A stretch of 36,439 bases of DNA from Deltaproteobacteria bacterium (GTDB lineage Bacteria; Desulfobacterota; WTBG01; CAIYCZ01; CAIRTM01), in assembly GCA_024276465.1 (NCBI GenBank), contig JAJRXD010000169.1, positions 1 through 36,439 on the forward strand, read 5' to 3'. The notes beneath the pieces are model-generated. The model searched no databases, had not been told where the DNA came from, and was given only the letters and a program-made list of their open reading frames with translations. A program made the translations under genes and the position numbers. Shown here piece after piece: positions 24,733 through 34,645 of this stretch (position 1 is the stretch's first letter; each line of letters opens with the position of its first letter).

Positions 24733-27700
24733 TTATCCCCTCAACCTTCTGGCAGCATTAAGGGCTGTCTGTGTAAAGCTGTCTATAAGGCTGTACATGG
24801 AAGGAACAATAATAAGAGTAAGGAACGTTGAGGTCAGAAGTCCACCGAAAATTGTTACTGCAATAGGTGAAAAAAGCTCTGCACCTTCTCCACGGCCTAA
24901 TGCCATTGGAATTATGGCAAGGCATGTTGTCAGAGTTGTCATAAGGATTGGTCTCAGCCTTACAGCACCTGCAGTTACAATAGCCTCATGTTTTTCCATT
25001 CCTCCGGCCCTGAGCTGATTTATATAATCTACAAATACAATCCCGTTATTAACAACAATACCGGCAAGCATCATAATGCCTATAAAGGACATGATGGAAA
25101 GGGATTTTCCGGAAACAAAAAGTGCAAAAGCTACACCGATAAAAGCAAGGGGGACCGCAATCATAATTGCAAAAGGCTGTGACATGGACTCAAACTGGGC
25201 AGCCATAATCATGTAGATCAGCAGCACAATCAGAATCATGACCCACAGCATGGTTGTCGCCATCTCTCCCATATCCTCTATTGACCCGCCAAACCTGTAA
25301 AAATAGCCTTCTGGCAGGGGATTGATGTTAAAGTAGTTTTTGATAATATCCCTGGCCTTCCTGAGATCAAACTTCTCAGGAGAATAGTTAGCGCTTACAG
25401 TAGCAATGCGCTCCTGGTTCTCTCTTTTTATCTCTATCGGCCCTTTTCCCTGCCTTATTTCCACAATATCAGCCAGGTTTACCTGAAAGCCCATGGGACT
25501 TGAAATGGTAATGTCCTTAAGATTCTGAATGGTTTTCCTGTCATGCTCTCTGAACCTCACACGTATATCATACTCATCGCCTGCCTCCCGATATTTTGTT
25601 ACCTTTCTGCCAAGAAGGGCGGTTTCTATTGTGTTTGCAACAAGACCAGTGGTTATTCCCATCATGGACGCCTTTTCCCTGTCCACATCAACCTTAAGCT
25701 CTGGTTTGCCCATCCGGAGGCTTTTGTCAACTTCAAGCATACCATCAGTGTTTTTCAGAAAATGTTCCACCCTGTCTGAAAGCTTCTTGAGAACGCTAAG
25801 GTCGCTTCCGTACAGCTTTATTTCTATGGGCCTGTCTCCGCCCTTGGTAAAATAATCTGTAGTCTGCATAAAGTAATATGTTCCATCAACAATATCAGGC
25901 AATCCTGACATCACATCTTCCAGGAACCTGGTGCTTGTCCGCTGCCTCTCAGCCTTGGGACAAATTTCAAAAAACAGCTCTGACTCATTGACACCAGCAG
26001 GTCCGGCACCTGATGTAAGATCAAACTTTGATGTTTCGGAAAGCCCTGTAAGGGAAAGAATGGCCTTGAATTCAGGCTGGGCCATAATTGATTCTTCGAT
26101 TGCTGAAACAAACTCATATGTTTCATCAAGAGACGTTCCTGGAGCAAGCTTTATTACACAGGTCGAATAAATTTCATCCAGCCTTGGCATATACTCACCC
26201 TTGACATACCTGATGAGAATAACACTCACAACGAAAACAATCACCGCCATAAAAACCATAAGGCCGCGATGTCCAAGGCTGAACCTTATGACCTTTTTAT
26301 AATAGGATGCAAGCCCCCCGTAAAATCTGTTTTCTCCGTTTCCGCTCCCCGGACTTAGAATCCTCGAAGAAATCATGGGAACAATTGTAAGCGCAACCAG
26401 CAGGGATGCAAAAAGGGCAAAGGTCACGGTAAGCCCGAGAGGTTTTGTAAACTCACCTGCCAGCCCACCTGCAAAAATAAGGGGGACAAAGACAATAACG
26501 CTGGTCAGGGTTGAAGCGGTAATGGCCATTGACACCTCGCTTGCTCCTTTTTTTGCAGCCTCCATCCGGTCTTCGCCTGACTCAATATGCCTGAAAATAT
26601 TCTCAAGAACCACTACTGAATTATCGACTATCATACCTACCCCTAATGCCAGCCCGCTGAGGGTTATAAGATTCAATGTATAGCCGCCGAAATCAATTGC
26701 TATAAAGGTGGCTATAATGGCAAAGGGGATGGTTATAACAAGGGTAAGGGTAGTTCGAACACTCCAGAGAAAAACGAAAAGAACAATTATGGTTATGAGC
26801 CCGCCCCACTTGACCGTGGTCTTGAGCTGCTGGACAGAATCTCTTATGATCTTTGAAGTATCCCAGACGCTTTTCAGTTCAATGTCCTGCGGCAGGCTGC
26901 TCTTAATTCTGTCAACTTCCTTTCTTACAGCATCCACAACCCGTACCGTATTTGCCCCTGACTCTTTCGTTACCCAGAAAATAATAGAATCTCTGCGGTT
27001 GGTTTTGCTGAAATTCCGAACCTCCTTGTAAGAATCTTTTACCTCGGCAACATCTTTAATATAAATGGGCGTTCCGCTTTCCACCTTAATAACAGTATTT
27101 GCTATATTTTCCGGGTTTTTAAACTTCCCGGTAGTGCGAACAATATATTCCGTTGTTCCCTGGATAAGATATCCCCCGGGCAGGTCTCTGTTCTGGGCTT
27201 TTATCACGGCAATAATCTCATCAAGGGACAGGTTGTGGGCTTTAAGCCTGCCCCTGTCAACGTCCACAAGAATTTCCCGTTCAAGCCCTCCTGAGACTGT
27301 CACGGAAGCAACACCCGGCATGGTCTCAAGCCTCTTTTCAATATGATCTTCCACAAGTTTCCTTAAGTTTCTCTGATCCCTGCCGGTATTGCTGAACACA
27401 CCGTAATAAAGTACCGGCATCATGTCCATATCAGCCTTTACTACCAGAGGGCGGTCAACCTCGTCAGGCATCATGTCATAGATAATATCCATCATGTTAC
27501 GGGCATCCTGAGCAACGAGATCAAGATTTGTACCCCACTCAAGCTCTGCCTGAATAACGGACACGCCTTCCCGCGACGAGGATTTAACCTTGCGTACACC
27601 TGATACCGTTGCAACTGCTTCCTCAAGGGGTCTTGTGACAAGGGTTTCAATCTCCTCAGATGATGTGCCTGGATAGGTTGTAATGACGGAAACTTCAGGG

Positions 27701-27825
27701 AACTGGAGATCCGGGAAGAAATCAAGCCCCAGCCTGGTAAATGAAACCAGGCCAAGGACCATTATTATAAGAATAATCATTGAAACTGTTATGGGTCTTT
27801 TAACGGAAATTTCAGGCAGGTTCAT
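24733..27825 (-). CDS. RND-family efflux transporter (HAE1/AcrB-like inner-membrane pump)
   Basis: Inner-membrane proton-driven pump of 1030 residues with the internal two-fold repeat of the RND family. It has twelve membrane helices: one at residues 10-30, five more around residues 340-500, then a second set at 520-540 and 860-1010. A large periplasmic loop follows helix 1 and another helix 7. The helix 4 motif GVGMIVDNSVVVLENIFRH contains the proton-relay Asp. It exports drugs, lipids or other hydrophobic molecules through an outer-membrane channel not encoded here. The membrane-fusion partner gene lies 228 bp upstream, and the arrangement adaptor then pump is typical. It could be a solvent, bile or cation system; the substrate is unknown. 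Confidence 0.97.
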   Translation of the reverse strand: MNLPEISVKRPITVSMIILIIMVLGLVSFTRLGLDFFPDLQFPEVSVITTYPGTSSEEIETLVTRPLEEAVATVSGVRKVKSSSREGVSVIQAELEWGTNLDLVAQDARNMMDIIYDMMPDEVDRPLVVKADMDMMPVLYYGVFSNTGRDQRNLRKLVEDHIEKRLETMPGVASVTVSGGLEREILVDVDRGRLKAHNLSLDEIIAVIKAQNRDLPGGYLIQGTTEYIVRTTGKFKNPENIANTVIKVESGTPIYIKDVAEVKDSYKEVRNFSKTNRRDSIIFWVTKESGANTVRVVDAVRKEVDRIKSSLPQDIELKSVWDTSKIIRDSVQQLKTTVKWGGLITIIVLFVFLWSVRTTLTLVITIPFAIIATFIAIDFGGYTLNLITLSGLALGVGMIVDNSVVVLENIFRHIESGEDRMEAAKKGASEVSMAITASTLTSVIVFVPLIFAGGLAGEFTKPLGLTVTFALFASLLVALTIVPMISSRILSPGSGNGENRFYGGLASYYKKVIRFSLGHRGLMVFMAVIVFVVSVILIRYVKGEYMPRLDEIYSTCVIKLAPGTSLDETYEFVSAIEESIMAQPEFKAILSLTGLSETSKFDLTSGAGPAGVNESELFFEICPKAERQRTSTRFLEDVMSGLPDIVDGTYYFMQTTDYFTKGGDRPIEIKLYGSDLSVLKKLSDRVEHFLKNTDGMLEVDKSLRMGKPELKVDVDREKASMMGITTGLVANTIETALLGRKVTKYREAGDEYDIRVRFREHDRKTIQNLKDITISSPMGFQVNLADIVEIRQGKGPIEIKRENQERIATVSANYSPEKFDLRKARDIIKNYFNINPLPEGYFYRFGGSIEDMGEMATTMLWVMILIVLLIYMIMAAQFESMSQPFAIMIAVPLAFIGVAFALFVSGKSLSIMSFIGIMMLAGIVVNNGIVFVDYINQLRAGGMEKHEAIVTAGAVRLRPILMTTLTTCLAIIPMALGRGEGAELFSPIAVTIFGGLLTSTFLTLIIVPSMYSLIDSFTQTALNAARRLRG

Positions 27826-27871
27826 TAAGATAAGCCTTAAAAAAAATCTCTTCCTGTTTGTTAATACTTAA

Positions 27872-27889
27872 CGCAGACTAAAGTCTGCG
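27872..27889. repeat. CGCAGACT palindrome between adaptor and pump genes
   Basis: Perfect 8-bp inverted repeat CGCAGACT-AA-AGTCTGCG in the 228-bp gap between the adaptor and pump genes. It may tune expression between the two; no U-tract follows. Confidence 0.5.
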
Positions 27890-28053
27890 GCTACCAGCGA
27901 CTGAACATATCAACTGGGGGTATCCACATCCTTTAGAAGGAGAAAAGGAAATTCCTATACAATCGAGTTAAGAAGACATGGGTTTTTAACACGCAACACT
28001 AAATGTATCAGTATCCCCTCCTGTGCATATCTAACCACATTTTTGTTTGTTTC

Positions 28054-29138
28054 TTACTCCTGGATCAAAAGCGGTGTTCCATCCTTTACAGCATACATCC
28101 CGTCGACAATTACACTGTCACCTTCCTTTATCCCGTCCAGTATCTCAACAAGCTCATGCGTTATCAAACCTGTTCTGACCTGTTTTATTACCGCCCTTTT
28201 TTCCTCTGCAACAAAAAGGGTTCTTTTGCCATCCCTGTTAACAAGCGCATCGGCAGGTACCAGCAGAGTGTTTGTTCTTTTTTCTTCCGGAATCATTACC
28301 CTTGCAAACATGCCTGATTCAAGGGTAAAATCATTTTTTGGGATCTCAATTTTAACTAAAAACTTTCTGCTGACAGGGTCAATAAGCGGGTTAACAGTAG
28401 TAATCTCTCCATCAAATGTTTTTCCGGGTATGGCATCAACAAACACCAGAACTTTTTTTCCGGCTTTAATCCACTGCTTCTTTGTCTCAATAATGTTTAC
28501 TTCAATCCTGACACTGCTGGTATCAACAAGATGTAAAACATAGTCATTTGACAGGGTTGAATAAAATTCTCCCTTGTTCATCTTCCTCTCAACTATAAAA
28601 CCCCGGTACGGAGCATAAAGCACGGAATCCTTCAGGTCTTGCTCTGCCCTTTCAAACCGGGCCCTGGCAATATCAGCCCGTGCCCGGGTCAGTTCCGCAT
28701 CTGTTTTAATATTATCGAGTATCTCCTTATCTATTATGTTTTTTTCAAAAAGCTCCCTGTTGCGTTTCAGTTTTAATTCAGTATTCTTCAGCTGCGCCAG
28801 GCTTTCAGCATAGGCTGCCTTTGCCTCCTTAAGTGCAAGGCTGAACCGAATCTGCTCCAGTTGCAAGAGGGGATCTCCCTTCTCTGTAAAGTCCCCCTCG
28901 TCAACAAAAAATTTCTCAATTCTTCCGCTTACAACAGGTCCGATATAAGCCTCATCTTTTGGTAATATTGTCCCGGTTGCATGGATTTCTGTCGAAATAT
29001 CGCCCTTAACAGCCTCTGTTATTTTGACCCCGGCTGGACGAAGCCTCTCCTTCTGCTCATCGGCACTGTTTGAGCCACAAGCCTGCAAGAAGAACACAAA
29101 AAAAGTGCTATAAAAGCCCCGTATTTACTTTGTTTCAT
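28054..29138 (-). CDS. RND periplasmic adaptor (membrane-fusion) lipoprotein, frame-shifted at a poly-T
   Basis: Membrane-fusion subunit linking the pump to an outer-membrane channel. The conceptual protein has 361 residues and starts at ATG 29138 with MKQSKYGAFIALFFVFF, then lipobox LQAC. The reading frame is broken at the seven-base T run (29098-29104 on the plus strand as A). One extra T restores a normal lipoprotein signal; as sequenced, only a GTG at 29097 gives an open frame lacking the signal. The body matches the family: barrel-sandwich segment IGPVVSGRIEKFFVDEGDFTEKGDPLLQLE, a long helical hairpin (about 95-165), and C-terminal barrel LVPADALVNRDG. It is upstream of the pump gene in the same direction. 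Confidence 0.85.
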
Positions 29139-29228
29139 TACTGTACAGTCAATAAAATTTTAAAAAATCAACTTTCCGAGCCCTTGGTGAGCAATTTCTG
29201 CAATTAGATTTTTTACAATCCCTTAAGC

Positions 29229-30023
29229 TCAATGGGGGATTTCCGGTGCAACAATAAGGCGGTCAATCCCTGAATTTTCCAGTTCCGCTGGAATACTGGT
29301 ATTTTTATAAAAAAGGGTATTTCCCCTGCGGATCAGGGTTGTTGTCATTGCTTTATTGTCAAGGTAAAAAGTGTATCTCCGGCATTCCCTGTTGCAGGGA
29401 AATACACCGATAAAACCCTTTCTTTCAGGGCGATCACAATTTGCAACCAGGCAGAATCGTGTGGTGGTAACATAAGCAAAAGGAACGTGAAGAGACAGTC
29501 TGAGCCCTTCAGGAACATCACTCAGGTCAATCCCCTGAAAAGGGTTGTCAAGTTCTACCCGTTTTATGTTGTTATCAGAAAGAAACTTCTGATATACAGG
29601 CACGCCTAAATTTGTTTTGCGCAAATGTTTGACTGCCTCTTCCGGAAGCCTGTCAAGAAAACTCACAATCCGTGGACCCCGTTTAACCTTGGTAAGAAGC
29701 CTCCCTAAAACAGGCACAAGACCTGGAAACCTTCTTTTCATTACACGTAAGACACCCCAGTCATTTATTACTACTTCGGTTTTTTCGGGCAGCAAAGGAA
29801 AGAGCTCCTCCAGTTTTTCAAGCCCTGCCTCTGTCACATACGGGGTAACAAATGTAAACTCAAGCCCCCTGTTTTGCACATGATCCATAACCCCGCACAG
29901 ATCATCCCTGCCAGGCAAAAGCCGGTCGCAAAACTCATCGCCAAAATACAGCCTTTTAAAATCTTCCGTAAGATATTTAAGGTTTCCCCTTTTTGAAATA
30001 AAAAGCACTTTTTCCCGTTCCAA
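29229..30023 (-). CDS. U32/UbiV-like Fe-S protein of unknown role
   Basis: 264-residue soluble protein. Segments VVINDWGVLRVMKRRFPGLVPVLGRLLTK and SLHVPFAYVTTTRFCLVANC resemble the U32 peptidase/UbiU-UbiV group, whose members carry a [4Fe-4S] cluster and support O2-independent hydroxylations. Four cysteines line up as RFCLVANC then a distant GVFPCNREC, a plausible cluster-binding set. The only visible start is TTG at 30023 with GGGGA upstream. It is separate from the efflux genes by orientation and spacing. Family placement is by eye and moderate; a true peptidase role is not supported. Confidence 0.6.
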   Translation of the reverse strand: MEREKVLFISKRGNLKYLTEDFKRLYFGDEFCDRLLPGRDDLCGVMDHVQNRGLEFTFVTPYVTEAGLEKLEELFPLLPEKTEVVINDWGVLRVMKRRFPGLVPVLGRLLTKVKRGPRIVSFLDRLPEEAVKHLRKTNLGVPVYQKFLSDNNIKRVELDNPFQGIDLSDVPEGLRLSLHVPFAYVTTTRFCLVANCDRPERKGFIGVFPCNRECRRYTFYLDNKAMTTTLIRRGNTLFYKNTSIPAELENSGIDRLIVAPEIPH

Positions 30024-30386
30024 CTTATCGTCCCCGATAATAAATAATTAAGTCGAATCAGGATGGCATAATTTATCTTTGTTGTCAAAAAATTGATGCC
30101 CGTATGACCTGTTCAATCTTCCGGGGTTTTCCATTGTGCAGGGAATAAGCAAAAGTTATGCAAAAGAAAACTCATCCTGTTTTACAGTTGTTTTTATTGA
30201 ATTTCAGCATTTCTCAACTACACTGATAAGGTAGTGTCAAGTTTTTATGAAAAGGTAGGAGCGCATTTATGCGCGAAAAGATTGGGGGAAAAGCGTAAAA
30301 AAAGTTTTGACAACAATAAACCGGTTCACAGAGAAACACTCTGTGGTTCGTTTTTGACATAACCGGTATCATCAGAAGGAGAAAAA
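30024..30386. other. Intergenic region with two hairpins
   Basis: 363 bp without a gene. A hairpin GCGCAT-TT-ATGCGC at 30261-30274 and another CACAGAG-AAACA-CTCTGTG at 30327-30345 followed by GTTCG and a T-run (30351-30355). The second could be an attenuator or terminator upstream of the beta-propeller gene. The 16-mer ttgacaacaataaacc (30307-30322) resembles 1601-1616. Confidence 0.4.
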
Positions 30387-32875
30387 ATGAAAATAAAAAC
30401 TTTAAAACTATTCCCTGCTTTATTTCTTACATTTTTCTTCCTTTGTGTCCATGCCTACAGTAATGAAATCAACTTTTCAGGTTCCTCATACTACCCTGCA
30501 AACAGCATCACAGGATACGTTTTTAATGATGTTAACAGAAACAGCAGGATGGATGAGGGAGAAAAAGGAATAAAAGGTATTCTTATATCATTTAGAAAAC
30601 CAAATCTCTCTTTAATAACAGCTGACACAGGGACTGCAATAACAGATAAAGACGGCAGATATGTTTTTTCAGGGCTTAAAAAGGGACTTTACCTGTTAAG
30701 TACCGACTATGATGATAACAAACTTACAACACCTAACCCTATGGTTTCAACATTGGGTCTTTTTGAAAATAACAGCGAGGTAAATTTTGGGGTTGGGGTT
30801 ATCACACAACCGGCAGATACGGGCAAGCTTGCCGAACTGTATCCAGTTGCTGATTGCAACGCTCTGGTTGCAGAGTTGAAGGAGCAGGCAATACTGGAGA
30901 TGGAAGCAAAGATTGATTCCCATGCAGCAGAAATCAGTGCATGCGGGGGGTGCTGCTATTATGAGTATTTTGGTGGACCTGTTCCAGCTCCACCCTCTCC
31001 AGACAATGGCGCTGGAAGCCACAGTTCCTCCTCGGAAAGTGCTTCAGAGTACTCTAACACAAACAACCAGGTATCCGGGGTTGATGAGGCTGACTTTATA
31101 AAAAACGACGGGGCATATATCTACATTCTGGCAGATAACAAATTCCAGATCATAGATGCATGGCCACCCGAAGAATCAGGCATTGTCAGCAGGGTTGACA
31201 TTGAGGGAACACCGAAAAAACTTTTTGTTGCATCAGATCGTGCGCTTATATATTCAAGCCTTGGCCATATCAGCACCCCTGACCCTTATCCTTACTATTA
31301 CGATGATTTCCTTTATTCTGACAGCGAATGCACATATGGGTATGACTGTGACTTTTCAGGCGACAACCGGAAACTGAAAATCACTTTGTATGATATTGCC
31401 GACCGGTCCAGCCCCAGACTCCTTCGTGAAATCAGGTTTTCAGGTTCATATATCAATGCGCGCCGCATTGGAACAGCAATCCATTCAGTTATCCTCTCGC
31501 CGGCTTTTTCATCCCCGGACATCAGGTACCAGCCGGAAATATTGGACAAGTGCCGGTATTATGAAAAAGAAGAACCGTCTCTTGAAGAAATCATGGCGGC
31601 TTTTGAAGCTCTTAAAGAAAAAAATCGTGAGATTATTGCTGATTCAACCCCTGCGGACTGGCTTCCCGGAATACAGGATACCCGTTACGTGAACAATGAG
31701 GCAATTACCCGCGAAGGTCTGCTGATTGACTGCAGTAACGTATATGAATCAGGCAGGCATGAGAGTAAATCTTTTTTAACGGTTCTTTCCCTTGATATAG
31801 ACAAGCTTGAAGAACTCAGCCAGACTACTGTTTTCGGCAACCCCGGAGCTGTATATGCATCTGCTTCTGCTCTGTATGTATCCACAAGGCAACAGTACAC
31901 CTACGATCAACCGTGGTACTATGACATTAATGCCGGAATTCAGCAGGCAAGCACAGTACATAAATTCAACCTTAAAAACAATCCTCCGGCATGTGAATAC
32001 ACAGGAAGCGGAGTAGTAAAAGGCAGTGTGCTGAATCAGTTTGCCATGGATGAGTTCGAGGGACATTTGCGTATTGCAACAACAACAGGCCATGTCCCTG
32101 ACTCAAACATGTACAGCACCTTATCTGTCCTCAGGGAAAATTCAGGCAGACTGGAAACAGTTGGTCAGATCGATAACATTGCACCCACTGAAGATATCAG
32201 GTCAGTCAGGTTTGACGGCAGAAATGCATTTATCGTTACATTTAAAAAAACAGACCCCCTGTATGCCTTTGACCTGAGCAATCCTGAAGCGCCCCGGATT
32301 GAAGGGGAACTTAAAATTCCCGGTTTTCCACCTATATGCACATGATGGATCATGATCATCTTCTTACCATCGGCTATGATGCTGATGACCAGGGGGATTT
32401 TGCATGGTTTCAGGGAATTCTCTTGCAGGTATTTGATGTGTCAACAATGTCAGACCCCAAACTTCTTCACAAGGAGGTAATCGGCACACGTGGAAGCACT
32501 TCTGAAGCAGCCACCAACCATCTTGCATTTAACTACTTTGCTCCGAAAGACCTTCTTGCCATACCCATTACAATATGTGATGGGGAATCATATGGTGGGG
32601 CATATGCCAATGACATGATTTTCAGTGGCCTGCTTGTCTACGATGTAACAGCAAACCATGGATTTACAAGGAGAGGCGGTATTTCTCATGTTAAGCCAGG
32701 CTCTGAAGACAGCTGGAATGCCTGCAGCAACTGGTGGACAAATTCCAGTTCAGTTGTTAAGCGAAGTATTTTTATGGACGACTATGTATACTCTGTGGCG
32801 CTTGACAGGATAAAAACAGCCAGCCTGGACAATCTTGGGGAAGATGTCAGCACTATATATCTTTTAGAAGAATAA
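30387..32875 (+). CDS. Secreted protein with SdrD-B-like domain and C-terminal beta-propeller (frame-shifted)
   Basis: A signal peptide (residues 1-24) is followed by an SdrD-B/Cna-like module (about 40-140, GYVFNDVNRNSRMDEGEKG, TDKDGRYVFSGLKKGLYLL). Next comes a short linker with a Cys pair, then the beta-propeller family signature NNQVSGVDEADFIKNDGAYIYILADNKF, with many beta blades. As sequenced, the frame ends at 32345 and the rest opens from 32336. A single missing T in the TTTT at 32324-32327 joins them and restores GFSTYMHMMDHDHLLTIG, typical of this propeller family, giving 829 residues. A strong GAAGGAG site precedes the ATG. Likely an extracellular or envelope protein; the ligand is unknown. 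Confidence 0.88.
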
Positions 32876-32892
32876 GAGGCAAAGGGTAGATT

Positions 32893-33666
32893 CTACTCAA
32901 AGACATAAATTCTTTTCCCCTCCTCAAGCATGGAAAGATCTCTCCAGGCTTTTTGAGAATACTTTGTATGGTCATGATAATCTAAAACAAGCTTATAAGT
33001 GTAAACAGCCTTGCGGCGATACTGGCTGGCCATTTCTCCATTCCTTATGTCCGGGGCAGTGGAAAAAGCATACATCTCATAAAGGATATGAAACCTGTGT
33101 GCTATTTTGTAAAGTATTTCAGAACGAAAGGATGTTGACGGGTAGTTCTGTAAAATTTCCTCCAGGCATTTAATTTCTTTCAAGAGCCCATCCGGCCTGC
33201 CATTATAGTTGCTTTCCCATGGAATAATCCTGTATGCTGCTTCATCTGCTATGGGACTGTCAGGGAACTTTGCAAGGATTGTCTTATAATGTATTAAATT
33301 ATACTTAAGCCCCTCAGATGTTTTTTCCCAGCAGTTGAAATGCCCGTACCTGGAAATAAATTCCTTCCTGACAATTTGTTCGTTTTCACCGTTTTCCACC
33401 TTTTGAATATATTCCTGTTCAAGAAGTCCTTCAAAGGACTCTCCAAGGCGCTGAAGAGCGATAGTGTATCCATTTGATTTCGGAAAATTACCGGTAAAAA
33501 GCTGAAAAAGTTCAATAGCGTCAGCATAATCACGAGCATCCAGAGCCTTCTGTGCCCGTAAAAAAACAAGCTGGTCATCTTTCTTTTTTCTCTCTTTCTG
33601 TGCCCCGGACATCAGGCAGCCAATAAAAGGCAGGAGTACTATCACAAAAATTATTTTTTTATGCAT
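32893..33666 (-). CDS. TPR-type lipoprotein (BamD/YfiO-like)
   Basis: Lipoprotein with a short signal ending at a lipobox-like FIGC (Cys17), then about 235 residues of helical repeats. Repeat-like segments: AQKALDARDYADAIELFQLFTGNFPKS, YKTILAKFPDSPIADEAAYRI and YKLVLDYHDHTKYSQKAWRDL. The arrangement resembles BamD-like TPR lipoproteins, but the essential BamD pattern is not certain. A role in envelope assembly or complex scaffolding is inference. It is convergent with the beta-propeller gene (17 bp between ends). Confidence 0.75.
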   Translation of the reverse strand: MHKKIIFVIVLLPFIGCLMSGAQKERKKKDDQLVFLRAQKALDARDYADAIELFQLFTGNFPKSNGYTIALQRLGESFEGLLEQEYIQKVENGENEQIVRKEFISRYGHFNCWEKTSEGLKYNLIHYKTILAKFPDSPIADEAAYRIIPWESNYNGRPDGLLKEIKCLEEILQNYPSTSFRSEILYKIAHRFHILYEMYAFSTAPDIRNGEMASQYRRKAVYTYKLVLDYHDHTKYSQKAWRDLSMLEEGKRIYVFE

Positions 33667-33722
33667 ATGACCATATTAATCTTCTGAAGGGTACTCTGCC
33701 TCACTTATTGACAACTTCATCA

Positions 33723-34403
33723 TTATTGCAAAAGAGAGCTCTTCCGCTTCTTATTCTGCCTGCCCATGGCAAGCCCGATCAACCAGCCACATAGAATAAC
33801 AATTGCTCCGGTTGCAAACCATTTGAGTGAACTTGCCATCGACAGCTTTTGTATTTCATCTTTTTGCCTTTTAACAACTGCATTGGCTGAGTCCAGTTCT
33901 GACAGTGCTTTTCCCAGTTCTTTTTTTGTAGAAAGATAAGTTGCAGCCCCTTTCTCCAAAGAGTCATATTGATTCTTAATTTTTCCGACTGCCTGAGTTG
34001 TCTTTTTCAACTCCTGTTCAAGCTCCTTTTTCTGGACAAGAAGGGCATCTCTCTGCTTTTCTGTTTCTCTCAGGCTCTGTTTCAGTGCACTGTTTTTCCT
34101 GCCTAACTCTTCAGCCTGTTTTTGCCAGGGCAACCTGTAAATCAGATAACGATTTAAAACCCATCCTTCTTTTTCTGTTCCATCTTTTCGAATAAACCGA
34201 ACATTGCTCCACTGACCCTCCTCTTTAATTACTTCCAAAGCCTGTCCGGACTTCAGCAGCAGAGTAATCTTGTTGGAATTGCTTGGGCCCGATCTAAGGG
34301 TAATTTCAAATGAGTCTGTTACATAAGCTGTTGAAGCAAAACTCATTTCACCTGCCAGGATAAACATAATCAAGAAACAGAATATAAGCATTTGTTTTTT
34401 CAT
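33723..34403 (-). CDS. SH3-domain and coiled-coil membrane protein (TIGR04211-like)
   Basis: 226 residues: signal peptide (1-24), bacterial SH3 domain (about 27-92, TLRSGPSNSNKITLLLKSGQALEVI and GWVLNRYL), a long coiled coil (about 95-190, rich in Glu, Lys and Gln), and a C-terminal membrane helix (about 193-215) with a basic tail. This layout is that of the YgiM/TIGR04211 family, thought to contact the cell wall. The periplasmic SH3 probably binds peptidoglycan. Role inferred; family assignment fairly firm. Confidence 0.88.
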   Translation of the reverse strand: MKKQMLIFCFLIMFILAGEMSFASTAYVTDSFEITLRSGPSNSNKITLLLKSGQALEVIKEEGQWSNVRFIRKDGTEKEGWVLNRYLIYRLPWQKQAEELGRKNSALKQSLRETEKQRDALLVQKKELEQELKKTTQAVGKIKNQYDSLEKGAATYLSTKKELGKALSELDSANAVVKRQKDEIQKLSMASSLKWFATGAIVILCGWLIGLAMGRQNKKRKSSLLQ

Positions 34404-34645
34404 TTCCTGCCTGCCTAACTATCTATATATATCTATTTTCCATTAAAGGGCAAATTATTCATGTAAACAAAACCCCGGATTTATTCCTTCTTGTATAAGG
34501 TTTTTCGGTTCAGCATTTGTCCGGAAGTGATGCATTATAAAGAAGCCACGATGATTGAGCAAGATAAAAATTGCACAAACATGGTGGAACGGGGGTATGC
34601 AAAAACAGAAACACACTTTATCCTTTCGGAGATGACTCCAGCACC

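Noticed and set aside
34404-34645. Short gene between HPP and SH3 proteins
   Set aside because: The open frames seen are short, lack ribosome sites and have no recognisable motif.
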